Positions 37,589 to 46,659 of a DNA stretch of 64,000 bases are shown here, piece by piece. Each line of letters opens with the position of its first letter. The stretch's first letter is position 1. The notes under the pieces are model-generated. The model made no database searches. It was given only the letters and a program-made list of their open reading frames with translations, and was not told the DNA's origin. Origin of the DNA: Prochlorococcus sp. AG-402-O21 (GTDB lineage: Bacteria; Cyanobacteriota; Cyanobacteriia; PCC-6307; Cyanobiaceae). Both the position numbers and the translations under genes were made by a program. The stretch spans positions 1-64,000 of the forward strand of contig QCIZ01000005.1 of NCBI GenBank assembly GCA_003216375.1, read 5' to 3'.

Positions 37589-39238
37589 TTATTTACTTAT
37601 GTTCACCAATAAGAACTGATTGTCAGATTTTTTAATAGATTTGAATAATGATTTGATCTTTAAGGTATTTAAACTATTGATATCTGAAGTAATTAAATAT
37701 TTATACTTAGTAAGATCCTCAGCGTTTCGAACAACCTGAGAGGAAGGTAAGTAATATGATAACAGCGTTTGAATTTTACTGTCAACTGAAAATAAATAAA
37801 TAGTATTTGAGCTTATAATGGAATATACTACTTCATCTCTTAAAAATAATTTTGTATTAGAGTTTGGATTACCTAGAATACCTACGTTAAATAGTAGAGA
37901 GAGAGATATATATTGCGGTATAACGATATTATAAAAGAAATTTATTAAATCAAATTTAAGAACTCTTATATCAAAAACAAATCTAATTGATGTAATATAA
38001 GATATAAGAAGAAATGAACAGATAATATATACTAACAAGGTATTTCCATAAGAATGCTGAACTATAAAATTATTGTAATTAATAACAAAGAACAATAAAA
38101 CAAATGAAATCAATGTAATCAATATCAATAATAAATACTTGATACTAATTCTAGATATAAAAAATCTTGAAGAATTAGATGATAAAATGACACTAAATAA
38201 AATAGATAAAGAAGGTAAAAGGAAAAGAAAGTAATGAGGATATGAAGTCGACATACATAATAGAATTACTAATGATATAAGAGGGTAATAGTAAATTAAT
38301 AGTGGATAACTAATATTATTCTTTGGTTTGGTAAAAATAAAAAGAATAAGAAATAATATTCCAACAGGAAATGTTAAATACAGAAAATTTAGAGGTATAA
38401 GCAATAAATTATTAAAGCCAAAATCGCCTAGTGCCTGTTTCCTTGCAAAATCAAAAAGGGTTGTAATTCCAATGATACCAAACTTTTGATATGAAAAATA
38501 AAGATTAAAAAAAGTAGGTATAGAGCCTATAAAAATTCCTGTAAAAAAGAGTATTTTAAAAATATTTCTTTTGTTAATTAAATTATAAAAAATAAAAGGG
38601 GAGAGTCCTATAAGAGGAACGAAAGCCATATAACTCCTTATAAAAAAAGAGGTAGCAATAAAAAAACCAGAAACAAATATATAAACATACTGTCTATAGA
38701 ATTGTGGTGAATCTAGAGATTTAAGAAAAAATAAAATGACAAAAAGTATACACAGTACAAATAAAATATCTGGACTTGCATATCTTGAATATTGAATCCA
38801 TAATGGCATTGATGAAAGTGAAAACACAGAAATCAATGCAGACTTTTTATTTGTTATTTTTAACGCAATTAAGTAAGCGCTAATCAAGCAAAAGAAAGAA
38901 GCAATGATACTTGGAAGCCTTAAAGCTAATTCACTATTTCCGAATAACCTTATTGCTAATGCTATAAACCAATAACTTCCTAAGGTCTTATGGTGGGGGG
39001 AGGGAAATGGGGGAGAAAACCAATTGTCAGAGGACTCAATCAATTTTGCTCTTCTTGCATATAGTCCCTCATCATGAGCTACAAGACTTTGAGTAGAAAA
39101 ATCAACAAGAAAGTAAAATAATATATAAAAAAGAGCAATAATTAAAGGTATAATAATCCTTTTATTCGATGAAAAAAAGTTTATAACTCCTTCTTTAATC
39201 TTCATATATTTAATCATACTAGATGGAAGAATTGGCAT
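37589..39238 (-). CDS. GT39/ArnT-like membrane glycosyltransferase
   Basis: 549-residue integral membrane protein with about 11-12 hydrophobic segments. The first outer loop has the GT-C catalytic acidic pair in 'AHDEGLYARRAKLIE' (about 55-69) and 'HHKTLGSYWFIALAIRLFG', equivalent to the 'KPPLYYW' region of ArnT/PMT (GT39/GT83) enzymes that move sugars from polyprenyl phosphate carriers. The acceptor (lipid, protein or glycan) is not predictable. Three in-frame ATGs (39238, 39217, 39205) compete as the start. It is notably AT-rich, alone on its strand, with no polysaccharide genes next to it, so lateral acquisition or lineage-specific retention is possible. Confidence 0.82.
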   Translation of the reverse strand: MPILPSSMIKYMKIKEGVINFFSSNKRIIIPLIIALFYILFYFLVDFSTQSLVAHDEGLYARRAKLIESSDNWFSPPFPSPHHKTLGSYWFIALAIRLFGNSELALRLPSIIASFFCLISAYLIALKITNKKSALISVFSLSSMPLWIQYSRYASPDILFVLCILFVILFFLKSLDSPQFYRQYVYIFVSGFFIATSFFIRSYMAFVPLIGLSPFIFYNLINKRNIFKILFFTGIFIGSIPTFFNLYFSYQKFGIIGITTLFDFARKQALGDFGFNNLLLIPLNFLYLTFPVGILFLILFIFTKPKNNISYPLLIYYYPLISLVILLCMSTSYPHYFLFLLPSLSILFSVILSSNSSRFFISRISIKYLLLILITLISFVLLFFVINYNNFIVQHSYGNTLLVYIICSFLLISYITSIRFVFDIRVLKFDLINFFYNIVIPQYISLSLLFNVGILGNPNSNTKLFLRDEVVYSIISSNTIYLFSVDSKIQTLLSYYLPSSQVVRNAEDLTKYKYLITSDINSLNTLKIKSLFKSIKKSDNQFLLVNISK

Positions 39239-39388
39239 AGCCGAATATGATTAATAATTCATAAGTTCAATTTTCATGAACAATACTTTAAATCAAATTA
39301 TATCCTTATTGATTTGATTTGGGAATCTAAGAGAGTGTGAATTAATAACTTCATGTATAATAATAGATATTTTTAGACTAAATAAAAG

Positions 39389-39586
39389 ATGGCAACCGCT
39401 AAGGAAAAGAAGGAAGAGGTAAAAGCCTCTCTAAAGATTTTACGAGCTGAGCTAAGAAAAATGCATTTAGGCGTAACAGAAGAGCTAGCACTCCCAGAGC
39501 CAGCAGAAGTCAAAAAATTAATGACTCAAATGGAGGAGCTATTAGTAGTAATTGAACCAAAGTCATCTAGGAAATCGAAAAAATAA
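39389..39586 (+). CDS. Small charged hypothetical protein
   Basis: 65 residues, Lys/Glu-rich, predicted almost wholly helical ('AKEKKEEVKASLKILRAEL' and 'VKKLMTQMEELLVVIEP'), ending in a basic 'SRKSKK'. Better coding character and less AT bias than the flanking DNA. Resembles small conserved proteins of marine picocyanobacteria; no domain recognised. A role as a nucleic-acid or protein-binding coiled coil would be speculation. Confidence 0.7.
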   Translation: MATAKEKKEEVKASLKILRAELRKMHLGVTEELALPEPAEVKKLMTQMEELLVVIEPKSSRKSKK

Positions 39587-39646
39587 GCGAACAACTCATT
39601 TACTTCTATAACTAGTTATCTAAAACATAAAATCTTCTATTACTCT

Positions 39647-39865
39647 TCAAACCTTTTTTGAATTAAAAAGAGAAGGGCTTGAAATTAATATTGTAATCGC
39701 CAAAGGATGGTCAGAAATAGTGTAAAAGAGAGTAGAGAAAGTAAAAAAATCTATTAGAATTCTAAGATCGATTCTTAAATCATAAATTGAAAGAATAATT
39801 AGAAGAATTTGAAGCCAATTGTATTTAATATAAGTAAATAATCTACCAATAGAAATAAAGCTCAT
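39647..39865 (-). CDS. Small membrane protein downstream of secF
   Basis: 72 residues with a hydrophobic start ('YNWLQILLIILSIYDLRID') and a second hydrophobic stretch around 'FFTFSTLFYTISDHPLAIT'. Begins 6 bp after the secF stop, so it is probably in the pdhB-secD-secF transcript. I recall a short conserved gene next to secF in cyanobacteria with a 'DLR.DLR.L.DH.T' pattern, which fits here, but function is unknown. Confidence 0.65.
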   Translation of the reverse strand: MSFISIGRLFTYIKYNWLQILLIILSIYDLRIDLRILIDFFTFSTLFYTISDHPLAITILISSPSLFNSKKV

Positions 39866-39871
39866 GTTTAA

Positions 39872-40837
39872 TCAATCAATATCTTTGTTGCTTGATATTG
39901 ATAATAATGAAGGTGCTAAAGCTATACTCGACCAAGAACCAGTGATAACTCCAATTACCAAAGCAAATGCAAACCAATATAGTGTTGATCCACCCCAAAT
40001 CAATATACATATCAATGGGAGCAGTGTGGTAAGACTTGTATATAGAGTTCTTGTTAAAGTTGCGCCAACAGCTTTATCAATCTGATATTTAAAACTTAAT
40101 TGATTCTCTATTAAACTTTTTTCTCTAATCCTATCAAAAACAACAACAGTATTGTTTACTGAGTAACCTGCAATTGTCAAAAGAGCAACAGCAAATAAGG
40201 AATCAACCTCTACATTAAAAAAGTAACCTAACCATGCAAATGCACCACAAACAATAAGTATGTCATGCAACAGAGCAAATAAAGCTAAGAATGAGTATCT
40301 TCGATCATATCTAAAGTTGATATATAAAGCTATTCCAAGAAAAGCGAAGAGAAGAGAAATTAAACTACTTTTAAGTAGCTGCTTCCCAAGACTTGGGCCA
40401 ATAATTTCAACTGACGTATTTTCATTGTTAAACGGGCCAAAAGATTTATTAACCTCAGCCACTACAGACTCAGATTGATCTGCAGATAAAAATGGCAGCC
40501 TGATGGATATTAATTGTGAATTATCGAGTAATTGTATTTGTGATCTAGTTAAATTAGGAGATATATTTGAACTAAAATTTTTATCTTGGTTTTTTAAAGC
40601 GATTATATTATTAGAAATGTCACTTGTATTTAAGGTAATACATTCATCAATACAACTCCTCTCTAAAGTTATTTGAGTTCCTCCGGTATAATCTAAACCA
40701 AGATTTAAAGGTGCCTTAATAGAAGTACTTTTAAGGCAGATTAGCATCCCAATTATTGATATAAAACATAAAGAGAATGAAACAAGCCAAACATTTTTTC
40801 TATTTTTATAGAGTTGAACTTTAAAATTAGCTTTCAT
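39872..40837 (-). CDS. secF: Protein translocase subunit SecF
   Basis: Membrane subunit of the SecDF accessory complex that uses the proton gradient to help protein export. 321 residues: first membrane helix about 18-38, periplasmic domain starting 'LNLGLDYTGGTQITL', then five helices with 'GYSVNNTVVVFDRIRE' (SecF signature, about 235). Follows secD by 24 bp on the same strand. Confidence 0.95.
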   Translation of the reverse strand: MKANFKVQLYKNRKNVWLVSFSLCFISIIGMLICLKSTSIKAPLNLGLDYTGGTQITLERSCIDECITLNTSDISNNIIALKNQDKNFSSNISPNLTRSQIQLLDNSQLISIRLPFLSADQSESVVAEVNKSFGPFNNENTSVEIIGPSLGKQLLKSSLISLLFAFLGIALYINFRYDRRYSFLALFALLHDILIVCGAFAWLGYFFNVEVDSLFAVALLTIAGYSVNNTVVVFDRIREKSLIENQLSFKYQIDKAVGATLTRTLYTSLTTLLPLICILIWGGSTLYWFAFALVIGVITGSWSSIALAPSLLSISSNKDID

Positions 40838-40861
40838 AATTAAATTGATTTGAGTTGGTTG

Positions 40862-42352
40862 TTATTGAACGTTGATAGATGGTGAAGAAATCTCATTAGG
40901 GTTGATAAAGTTAGAAATTCTTCTAAGACCTTGATAACTCATTAGGAACTTCAATATTGCTTTTGTACATGTTAAGGCCGTAAACAAGCTCAACACAACA
41001 CCAATACCCAAGGTAGCGGCAAAACCTTTTACAAATCCAGTGCCCAAATAAAATAACGCAATACAGCTTATTAAAGTAGTTAAATGACCATCAATTATTG
41101 ATGAAAAAGCGTTTTTAAAACTTGCGTCTATTGAACGAATCAAAGTATTTCCATTGCGTAATTCTTCCTTTAATCTTTCAAAAATAAGAACATTAGCATC
41201 AACAGCCATTCCTATGCTTAAGATAAATCCAGCGATTCCTGGAAGAGTAAGAGTCACGGGGAGTAGTGCATAAATAGAGAGGGTAAAAAGCGAGTAAAAA
41301 GACAATGCCAAGACGGCAACAAATCCAGCTAGTTTATAGATAAAGATCATAAAAATACCTACAAAAAGCAAGCCTGTGAGTGCAGCAAAAAGACTAAGAC
41401 GAATATTTTGTGTCCCTAGAGAAGGTCCTATAGTTCTTATCTGAATAATTTCAATAGGTAGAGGCAAAGCTCCTCCCCTTAATTGAACTTCTAAATTTCT
41501 AGCATCATCAGCAGTGAAATTACCGCTAATTGTCGCGGCACCACCAGTAATACCGGCAGTTTCAAATTGCTTCCCAACACTTGCTTCGCTATATGAAATT
41601 CCATCAATAACGATTCCAAGCAATCGAGGGGTGCCAGCGATGGATTTTGTAAGGTCTGCAAATAATTCACCTCCCTCATTATTGAAGCTTAAAGTAACTT
41701 CCCAATTATTAGTATTTTGATCTTGTCGTCTGCCTGCATTTGTCAAATATTGTCCAGTTAATGATGTCGGTTCAAACAGACCTGCAATGTCAGTACTTAT
41801 TTTATTACTTAAAAGATTGAATTGATCGACATCTAATATCTGATCGGATTGAATATTATATTTTTCGAATAATTGATTAATTTCATTATTAATATTGATC
41901 TCCTTTATTAATTGAGCTGAATTATTATTCTCTTCTAATAATTGAATAATAGATTCAACGCTATTTCGTTGAGTTTGTAAATCTTTTAATTGCGCCGCTG
42001 TACCATTTTTTTGAATTCTGAATTCTAATAGAGCAGTTTCCCCTAATACTTCAGCTGCACCGGAGGGATCTTGCTCCCCTGGAAGTTCTAATAACAATTG
42101 ATTTGTTCCTACAGTTTGAAGTTGTGAATCTGAAACTCCTAATCCGTTTACCCTCTTATCAAGAACAGCTTTAACTCCTTCTATTTCATTGGGTGTAATT
42201 TTTTTAATTTCCTGGGTAGGCTGGACCTCTAGAGTTAGTTGACTACCTCCGCGTAGATCCAATCCTAATTGGAAAGGTATATTGGTGCATATAAAAATAC
42301 TTAATACTGCAAAAATGATGACTACAAGAAACCAATAGTTCTTTCTACCCAT
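40862..42352 (-). CDS. secD: Protein translocase subunit SecD
   Basis: 496-residue partner of SecF. It shows the N-terminal helix then 'QLGLDLRGGSQLTLEV' (about 28-43), the P1 head region with an Asn/Gln-rich insert (about 130-200), 'SIGMAVDANVLIFERLKEEL' (about 380-399) in the membrane half, and 'YLGTGFVKGFAATLGIGV'. It starts 2 bp after pdhB, so protein export genes and the pyruvate dehydrogenase subunit share an operon here. Confidence 0.95.
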   Translation of the reverse strand: MGRKNYWFLVVIIFAVLSIFICTNIPFQLGLDLRGGSQLTLEVQPTQEIKKITPNEIEGVKAVLDKRVNGLGVSDSQLQTVGTNQLLLELPGEQDPSGAAEVLGETALLEFRIQKNGTAAQLKDLQTQRNSVESIIQLLEENNNSAQLIKEININNEINQLFEKYNIQSDQILDVDQFNLLSNKISTDIAGLFEPTSLTGQYLTNAGRRQDQNTNNWEVTLSFNNEGGELFADLTKSIAGTPRLLGIVIDGISYSEASVGKQFETAGITGGAATISGNFTADDARNLEVQLRGGALPLPIEIIQIRTIGPSLGTQNIRLSLFAALTGLLFVGIFMIFIYKLAGFVAVLALSFYSLFTLSIYALLPVTLTLPGIAGFILSIGMAVDANVLIFERLKEELRNGNTLIRSIDASFKNAFSSIIDGHLTTLISCIALFYLGTGFVKGFAATLGIGVVLSLFTALTCTKAILKFLMSYQGLRRISNFINPNEISSPSINVQ

Positions 42353-42354
42353 TA

Positions 42355-43344
42355 TTAATCTACTCCACCATTATTAATAATTTTTTCAGCAGCATCTACT
42401 ATCTGATGAGGTTGAATAATAGTTAAGTTTTCTAAGTTTCCATTGTAAGGAGTCGGAATATCCTGACTGCTTAAACGAACAGGAGGAGAATCTAAATCAT
42501 CAAAGCAATTCTCGGTAATCAAAGACATTAACTCAGCTGCAATACCGCCTGTTTTCATACATTCTTCAACAATAATTACTCTATGAGTTTTTCTTATAGA
42601 TTTAGATATAGTTTCCATATCAAAAGGCTTAAGACTGATTAAATCAATCAATTCAACTTCAATTCCTTTCCCTTCAAGAAGCTCAACTGCTTTCAAGCAG
42701 TGGTGACGCATTCTCGAGTAAGTCAAAATCGTAATGTCACTTCCCTGCTTTACAAGATCGGCTTGATCTAAGGCACAGACATAATCACCCTTAGGCAGTT
42801 CTTCAGTGAGGTTATATAGAAGAACATGTTCAAAGAAAAGAACAGGATTATTGTCTCTAATAGCAGCCTTCATTAGACCTTTAGCATTCGTGGGAGTACT
42901 ACAAGCCACAATCTTTATACCAGGAACTGCATGAAAATAGGCTTCAAGTCTTTGACTGTGTTCAGCGCCTAATTGCCTTCCAACGCCACCAGGTCCTCTA
43001 ACAACTGTGGGAATCGTAAAATTCCCACCGCTCGTGTATCTCAGCATTCCCATATTGTTGGATATTTGATTAAACGCAAGTAACAAAAACCCCATATTCA
43101 TCCCTTCCACGATTGGTCTTAAACCTGTCATGGCAGCACCAACAGCCATACCAGTAAAACTATTTTCAGCAATTGGTGTATCTAAGACTCTGAACTCTCC
43201 ATATTTTTCATACAAATCTTTTGTAACTTTATAAGAGCCGCCATATTGTCCAACGTCCTCACCCATTACGCAGACCAAAGGATCTCTATACATTTCTTCA
43301 TCAATCGCTTCACGAAGAGCATTAAATAAAAGAGTCCCTTTCAC
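42355..43344 (-). CDS. pdhB: Pyruvate dehydrogenase E1 component, beta subunit
   Basis: Beta subunit of the thiamine-diphosphate E1 enzyme that makes acetyl-CoA from pyruvate (329 residues, the length of cyanobacterial and plastid PdhB). '[19 protein letters not shown]' carries the catalytic Glu region; '[16 protein letters not shown]' and '[15 protein letters not shown]' are family-typical. The alpha subunit is not in the window. It is the first gene of the pdhB-secD-secF-small ORF run. Confidence 0.96.
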   Translation of the reverse strand: MKGTLLFNALREAIDEEMYRDPLVCVMGEDVGQYGGSYKVTKDLYEKYGEFRVLDTPIAENSFTGMAVGAAMTGLRPIVEGMNMGFLLLAFNQISNNMGMLRYTSGGNFTIPTVVRGPGGVGRQLGAEHSQRLEAYFHAVPGIKIVACSTPTNAKGLMKAAIRDNNPVLFFEHVLLYNLTEELPKGDYVCALDQADLVKQGSDITILTYSRMRHHCLKAVELLEGKGIEVELIDLISLKPFDMETISKSIRKTHRVIIVEECMKTGGIAAELMSLITENCFDDLDSPPVRLSSQDIPTPYNGNLENLTIIQPHQIVDAAEKIINNGGVD

Positions 43345-43406
43345 AGAATTAACAGATGGTCCGGATTACCGGTTTGTTATTCCAAACTATCTCAAACAGT
43401 GCCTAA

Positions 43407-43502
43407 TTACCCACCTGCTGCAAAAGTCGATAACAGCAATATGGAAAGCAACATTCCAGGAGAGAGTAATAAAACGAGAAGTCCTAAATCATGAAGAGTC
43501 AT
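43407..43502 (-). CDS. 31-residue hydrophobic microprotein
   Basis: ATG at 43500-43502, stop TAA at 43407-43409; 31 residues, far below ordinary cut-offs. It starts 'MTLHDLGLL' and is then one uninterrupted membrane helix ('VLLLSPGMLLSILLLSTF') with a Gly-rich end, resembling the tiny subunits of photosystems and b6f in design. It lies 36 bp after the DUF3082 stop on the same strand and 62 bp before pdhB. I do not identify it as a known Psb, Psa or Pet subunit. Confidence 0.55.
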   Translation of the reverse strand: MTLHDLGLLVLLLSPGMLLSILLLSTFAAGG

Positions 43503-43538
43503 AGAAAGATCTAAATATGACAATTTAATAGCTAAATG

Positions 43539-43901
43539 CTAGTCAGTTTTGTCCTTGTTGCCTTCAATCAAACTTCGAATAAATACTAAAAACAAACCAA
43601 GTCCAATAAACCCAAACGTAAAAGTTGCAAGAAAACTAATTCCAATAATTAGTGTTTTAAAACCCGAAGCAATACTCTGGGCTATTGGTGAAGAATAATT
43701 CGGAGTATGAATAGAAAAATATAAAACTATTTTTTTACTAATAAAAAGGCTTAACAAGCTAAAAGATAAACTGGTAATCGAACCTGAAAGAAAGCTTAAG
43801 GGGCCTTTCTTTGGTTCAGAACTTGCGTTAACTATGGGACTTGCTGATGAATTTCCTAATTCATCAGATTCATTTTTAAACCCATTATTAGGTAAATTCA
43901 T
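43539..43901 (-). CDS. DUF3082 membrane protein
   Basis: 120 residues: a polar Ser/Asn/Pro-rich N-terminal 35 residues then two membrane segments ('ITSLSFSLLSLFISKKIVLY' and 'FKTLIIGISFLATFTFGFIG') linked by a short loop with 'SSPIAQSIASG'. This is the pattern of cyanobacterial DUF3082. Its start overlaps the end of ispE by 14 bp, so it is probably translated with it. Function unknown. Confidence 0.75.
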   Translation of the reverse strand: MNLPNNGFKNESDELGNSSASPIVNASSEPKKGPLSFLSGSITSLSFSLLSLFISKKIVLYFSIHTPNYSSPIAQSIASGFKTLIIGISFLATFTFGFIGLGLFLVFIRSLIEGNKDKTD

Positions 43902-44847
43902 TTCTTAATTGAACTCCATTAGACTTCATTGAGCATGCCCAAGCTGATAAACCAGCTCTTTCAAATTCATTAACATGTTCTTTTAGTACTTTATTTGCTT
44001 GGTTATAATTTTTAAACAATGCAAAACAACTTGGACCAGAACCACTCATCGAAACGAGGTGGGAATGTGGTAAACGAGACAATATATTTAAAGACTTTTC
44101 AACTTCTGGTGTCATAGGGCGGACGATTTTTTGTAAATCATTTTGTATTTCTTGTCGATTATCTAAAAGCGACTGATCAGACCAGTCACTAGATCTGATG
44201 ATGTTTCTCTTAGTTTCAAAATCCTTATCGTCTAAAAGATAGCTATCACCGTACTTCTCTTTATATGATTTATATGCAACTGGTGTAGAAACTTGAATTG
44301 AAGGGTCTTTAACCAAAATAAGACCCAAATCAAACTTATCATATTTTAATTTTTCTAAAATTTCACCTCTGCCAAAACATATCTGCCTACCTCCTGATAT
44401 GCAAAATGGGATATCTGAGCCTATTTCTTTAGATAAGTCCTCTAATTCCTCAGCCTTAAGATTTAATTTCCAGAGTTTATTTAATCCAACCAATGTTGCA
44501 GCTGCATCAGTAGATCCACCTGCCAATCCTGCACCAATAGGAATATTTTTTTCAAGCACAATATCTACACCTAATTCCTTATTTCGTACTTTATTTCTCA
44601 ACAGTTTTGCGGCTTTTATTATTAAATTGTCCTCACCATTACTAATCTCGTTATTATTAGATTTAAGAGTAATATTATGATCTGAACTATTTATCATCTT
44701 CAATTGATCACTTAAATTAATACTTTGCATGACCATTGCTAATTCATGAAAGCCATCGGTTCTAATACCTAAAACCTCTAAATGTAGATTAATTTTTGCA
44801 TGTGCTTCTGCAATAAGAAAATCATCATTTGCTTTGGAGGGGACCAT
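43888..44847 (-). CDS. ispE: 4-diphosphocytidyl-2-C-methyl-D-erythritol kinase
   Basis: GHMP-family kinase of the MEP isoprenoid pathway. From the ATG at 44847 the protein is 319 residues, with 'AEAHAKINLHLEVLG' near the start, the ATP-binding loop 'IPIGAGLAGGSTDAAATL' (about 100-117) and 'MSGSGPSCFALF' near the end. An upstream GTG at 44859 is possible; either start lies inside the end of rsmA (23 or 35 bp overlap), indicating coupled translation. Confidence 0.95.
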   Translation of the reverse strand: MVPSKANDDFLIAEAHAKINLHLEVLGIRTDGFHELAMVMQSINLSDQLKMINSSDHNITLKSNNNEISNGEDNLIIKAAKLLRNKVRNKELGVDIVLEKNIPIGAGLAGGSTDAAATLVGLNKLWKLNLKAEELEDLSKEIGSDIPFCISGGRQICFGRGEILEKLKYDKFDLGLILVKDPSIQVSTPVAYKSYKEKYGDSYLLDDKDFETKRNIIRSSDWSDQSLLDNRQEIQNDLQKIVRPMTPEVEKSLNILSRLPHSHLVSMSGSGPSCFALFKNYNQANKVLKEHVNEFERAGLSAWACSMKSNGVQLRNEFT

Positions 44848-45703
44848 TTTCAATAACACAAGTTTCTTTTAAAGCTTTTGCCAAGGCAAACCAATTGGAA
44901 GGTGAGATTTCCTGTGGTCTTTGTTCAAGACTAATACCTCTGTAGTCGAAAAATTCTTTTATCTGATCGTTGGAAGTAACAAAACTTCCAATCGTGTTTC
45001 GTAATTTCTTTCTTCTACCAGCGAAAGCATGCTTCAAAAGTTTCTCTAATAAAATCCCTATCTCATAAAAATCCGGCTCACTTGATACGAAGGGCTTAAT
45101 CATGACTACTTTGGAATCTACCTTAGGTGCCGGTTGAAAACATTTAGAAGGCACATCACATACGTCCTGACATTTTGCTAGGAGCTGAATCCGTACACTT
45201 AAAGCACTAAAACTACTAGTTCCGGGGAGGGCCACAAGTCTTTGGGCCACTTCTTTCTGCATAAGTAAAACTAAAGTTTCAAAACTATTTTCAGGTGCTT
45301 TTCTTAATTCGCCAATCAATCTTTTTAATAGTGGACCTGTGATATTGTAAGGAATATTAGCGACAACTTTATTAATAATTAGTCCATTTTCAGCCTCCAG
45401 TGGAGCAGAGAGAACATCTCCCTCTCTCAAACTAAATTTACTTTGATGACTAAAACGTTTTTTCAAACCAACGACTAAATCTCTATCTAGCTCAATTGCT
45501 TGAATGAATCTTGCTTGGGATTCAATTAATTTTTCAGTTAAAGCACCTTTACCTGGACCAACCTCTAAGACGCAATCGTCAGGATTCAATTCGGCAGCCT
45601 TAACTATTTGATTCAATACACCCTGATCTTTCAACCAATGTTGTCCAAAGCGTTTTCTAGGAATATGCCTAAAACTACTCAAAGTCTTATTACCCAAACG
45701 CAA
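44825..45703 (-). CDS. rsmA: 16S rRNA dimethyladenosine transferase
   Basis: KsgA/RsmA dimethylates two adjacent adenines of 16S helix 45 during small-subunit maturation. 292 residues; 'RKRFGQHWLKDQGVLNQIV' opening, the SAM motif 'VLEVGPGKGALTEKL' (about 45-59), and 'VVANIPYNITGPLL' with the catalytic NIPY (about 117-120). No ATG precedes the conserved region; the start is TTG, placed at 45703, although another TTG two codons later would also serve. Also called ksgA. Overlaps ispE at its 3' end. Confidence 0.95.
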   Translation of the reverse strand: MRLGNKTLSSFRHIPRKRFGQHWLKDQGVLNQIVKAAELNPDDCVLEVGPGKGALTEKLIESQARFIQAIELDRDLVVGLKKRFSHQSKFSLREGDVLSAPLEAENGLIINKVVANIPYNITGPLLKRLIGELRKAPENSFETLVLLMQKEVAQRLVALPGTSSFSALSVRIQLLAKCQDVCDVPSKCFQPAPKVDSKVVMIKPFVSSEPDFYEIGILLEKLLKHAFAGRRKKLRNTIGSFVTSNDQIKEFFDYRGISLEQRPQEISPSNWFALAKALKETCVIENGPLQSK

Positions 45704-45804
45704 AATCTCAGAACCACATTAGAAACGATTACATATTTCACTCAAATAAAAATAAATTATTTAAAATATACTAACAAGAAGATCTTCAATCAATATTTTT
45801 TTAA

Positions 45805-46152
45805 ATGACTTTTGATAGCCATAGCCTTGAGCGCCTAAAAGAGCTAGGACGAAAACTCCCAAAAGAGTTATCAAAACCTCAATCAAATGAATTAAAGAAT
45901 CAGAAATTACATCCTGTAGAAACCGAAACCAACCCTGAACAACTTTTTCGAGAGTTGATGGAAATAAGTCCAGATGGAAATGTTCCGCCTCATTTACTAG
46001 AAAGATTAAAAAACCTAGAATCAAATAATGTGAAAATTTCTTCCAATTCAGATCCACAGATTAATGAAAACTCTAAGGATCTTTCGGCTGAAGATTCCCT
46101 AAACCTATATACACAATTTCAACAATTTCTACTCGAAGATGATATCGATTAG
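45805..46152 (+). CDS. Conserved cyanobacterial hypothetical protein
   Basis: 115-residue soluble, acidic protein. 'SLERLKELGRKLPKEL' starts it and 'PEQLFRELMEISPDGNVPPH' with 'LLERLKNLES' forms a conserved central helical motif that I recall from picocyanobacterial hypothetical proteins. Asn/Ser-rich tail, no membrane segment. It precedes rlmH by 10 bp (with the later rlmH start), so the two are likely in one transcript. Function unknown. Confidence 0.75.
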   Translation: MTFDSHSLERLKELGRKLPKELSKPQSNELKNQKLHPVETETNPEQLFRELMEISPDGNVPPHLLERLKNLESNNVKISSNSDPQINENSKDLSAEDSLNLYTQFQQFLLEDDID

Positions 46153-46162
46153 AAATATTTTT

Positions 46163-46600
46163 ATGCTTAATATTTCACACTATAAAATCATTGCCATAGG
46201 AAAAATAAAAAAAAAGTGGATTCAAGAAGGTATAGAAATATATTTAAAAAGATTACCTAGTTTAGAAGTAATAGAAATAAAAGACAGCACACAAATAAAA
46301 GAAGAACATACAATCAAAGGAATCATCAGCAAGAATGAAACACTCGTAACTCTTAATGAAAATGGTCAATCTTTTACATCAAAACAATTAGCAACAAAAC
46401 TTCTAAGCTCTCACAATCAAAATATTACTTTTGTTATCGGAGGTGCATCGGGTCTTCCTACTTCCCTCAATAATTACGCCTCTTGGCAATTAAGTCTTTC
46501 ATCTTTTACTTTTCCTCATGAGATAGCTCGTCTTTTACTAATAGAACAACTTTACCGAGCAAAAACCATTACCCAAGGAGGCCCTTACCACAAGGAATAG
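46163..46600 (+). CDS. rlmH: 23S rRNA pseudouridine-1915 N3-methyltransferase
   Basis: SPOUT-family methyltransferase that acts on the assembled 70S ribosome (position 1915 of 23S rRNA). Using the ATG at 46163 gives 145 residues; the first in-frame ATG (46139) would overlap the previous gene by 14 bp. The trefoil-knot SAM site 'TFVIGGASGLPTSL' and 'FPHEIARLLLIEQLYRA' are present and the C-terminal 'GGPYHKE' is the characteristic RlmH end. Confidence 0.94.
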   Translation: MLNISHYKIIAIGKIKKKWIQEGIEIYLKRLPSLEVIEIKDSTQIKEEHTIKGIISKNETLVTLNENGQSFTSKQLATKLLSSHNQNITFVIGGASGLPTSLNNYASWQLSLSSFTFPHEIARLLLIEQLYRAKTITQGGPYHKE

Positions 46601-46620
46601 ATCAGAAGCAATGCACTAAT

Positions 46621-46634
46621 AGTTCATTTGTACT
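46621..46634. promoter_or_regulatory. LexA-type (SOS) operator upstream of umuD
   Basis: AGTTCATTTGTACT, 26 bp before the umuD ATG, agrees with the cyanobacterial/Gram-positive-like LexA box (AGTAC-N4-GTACT) except for one base in the left half (T for A). A -10-like TATAGT directly follows at 46635 or so, so a repressor there would block transcription. The site and the gene class together make SOS control likely. Confidence 0.7.
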
Positions 46635-46659
46635 ATAGTAGATTGTATTGGCCTGGCCT

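Noticed and set aside
39290..39320. AAATCAAAT / ATTTGATTT inverted repeat in the divergent 39.3 kb gap
   Set aside because: AT-only arms of 9 bp with a 13 nt loop are common by chance in this composition.
45761..46057. 98-residue hydrophobic minus-strand frame
   Set aside because: Antisense to the conserved 45805-46152 gene; hydrophobic runs are the expected shadow of Lys/Glu-rich coding sequence.
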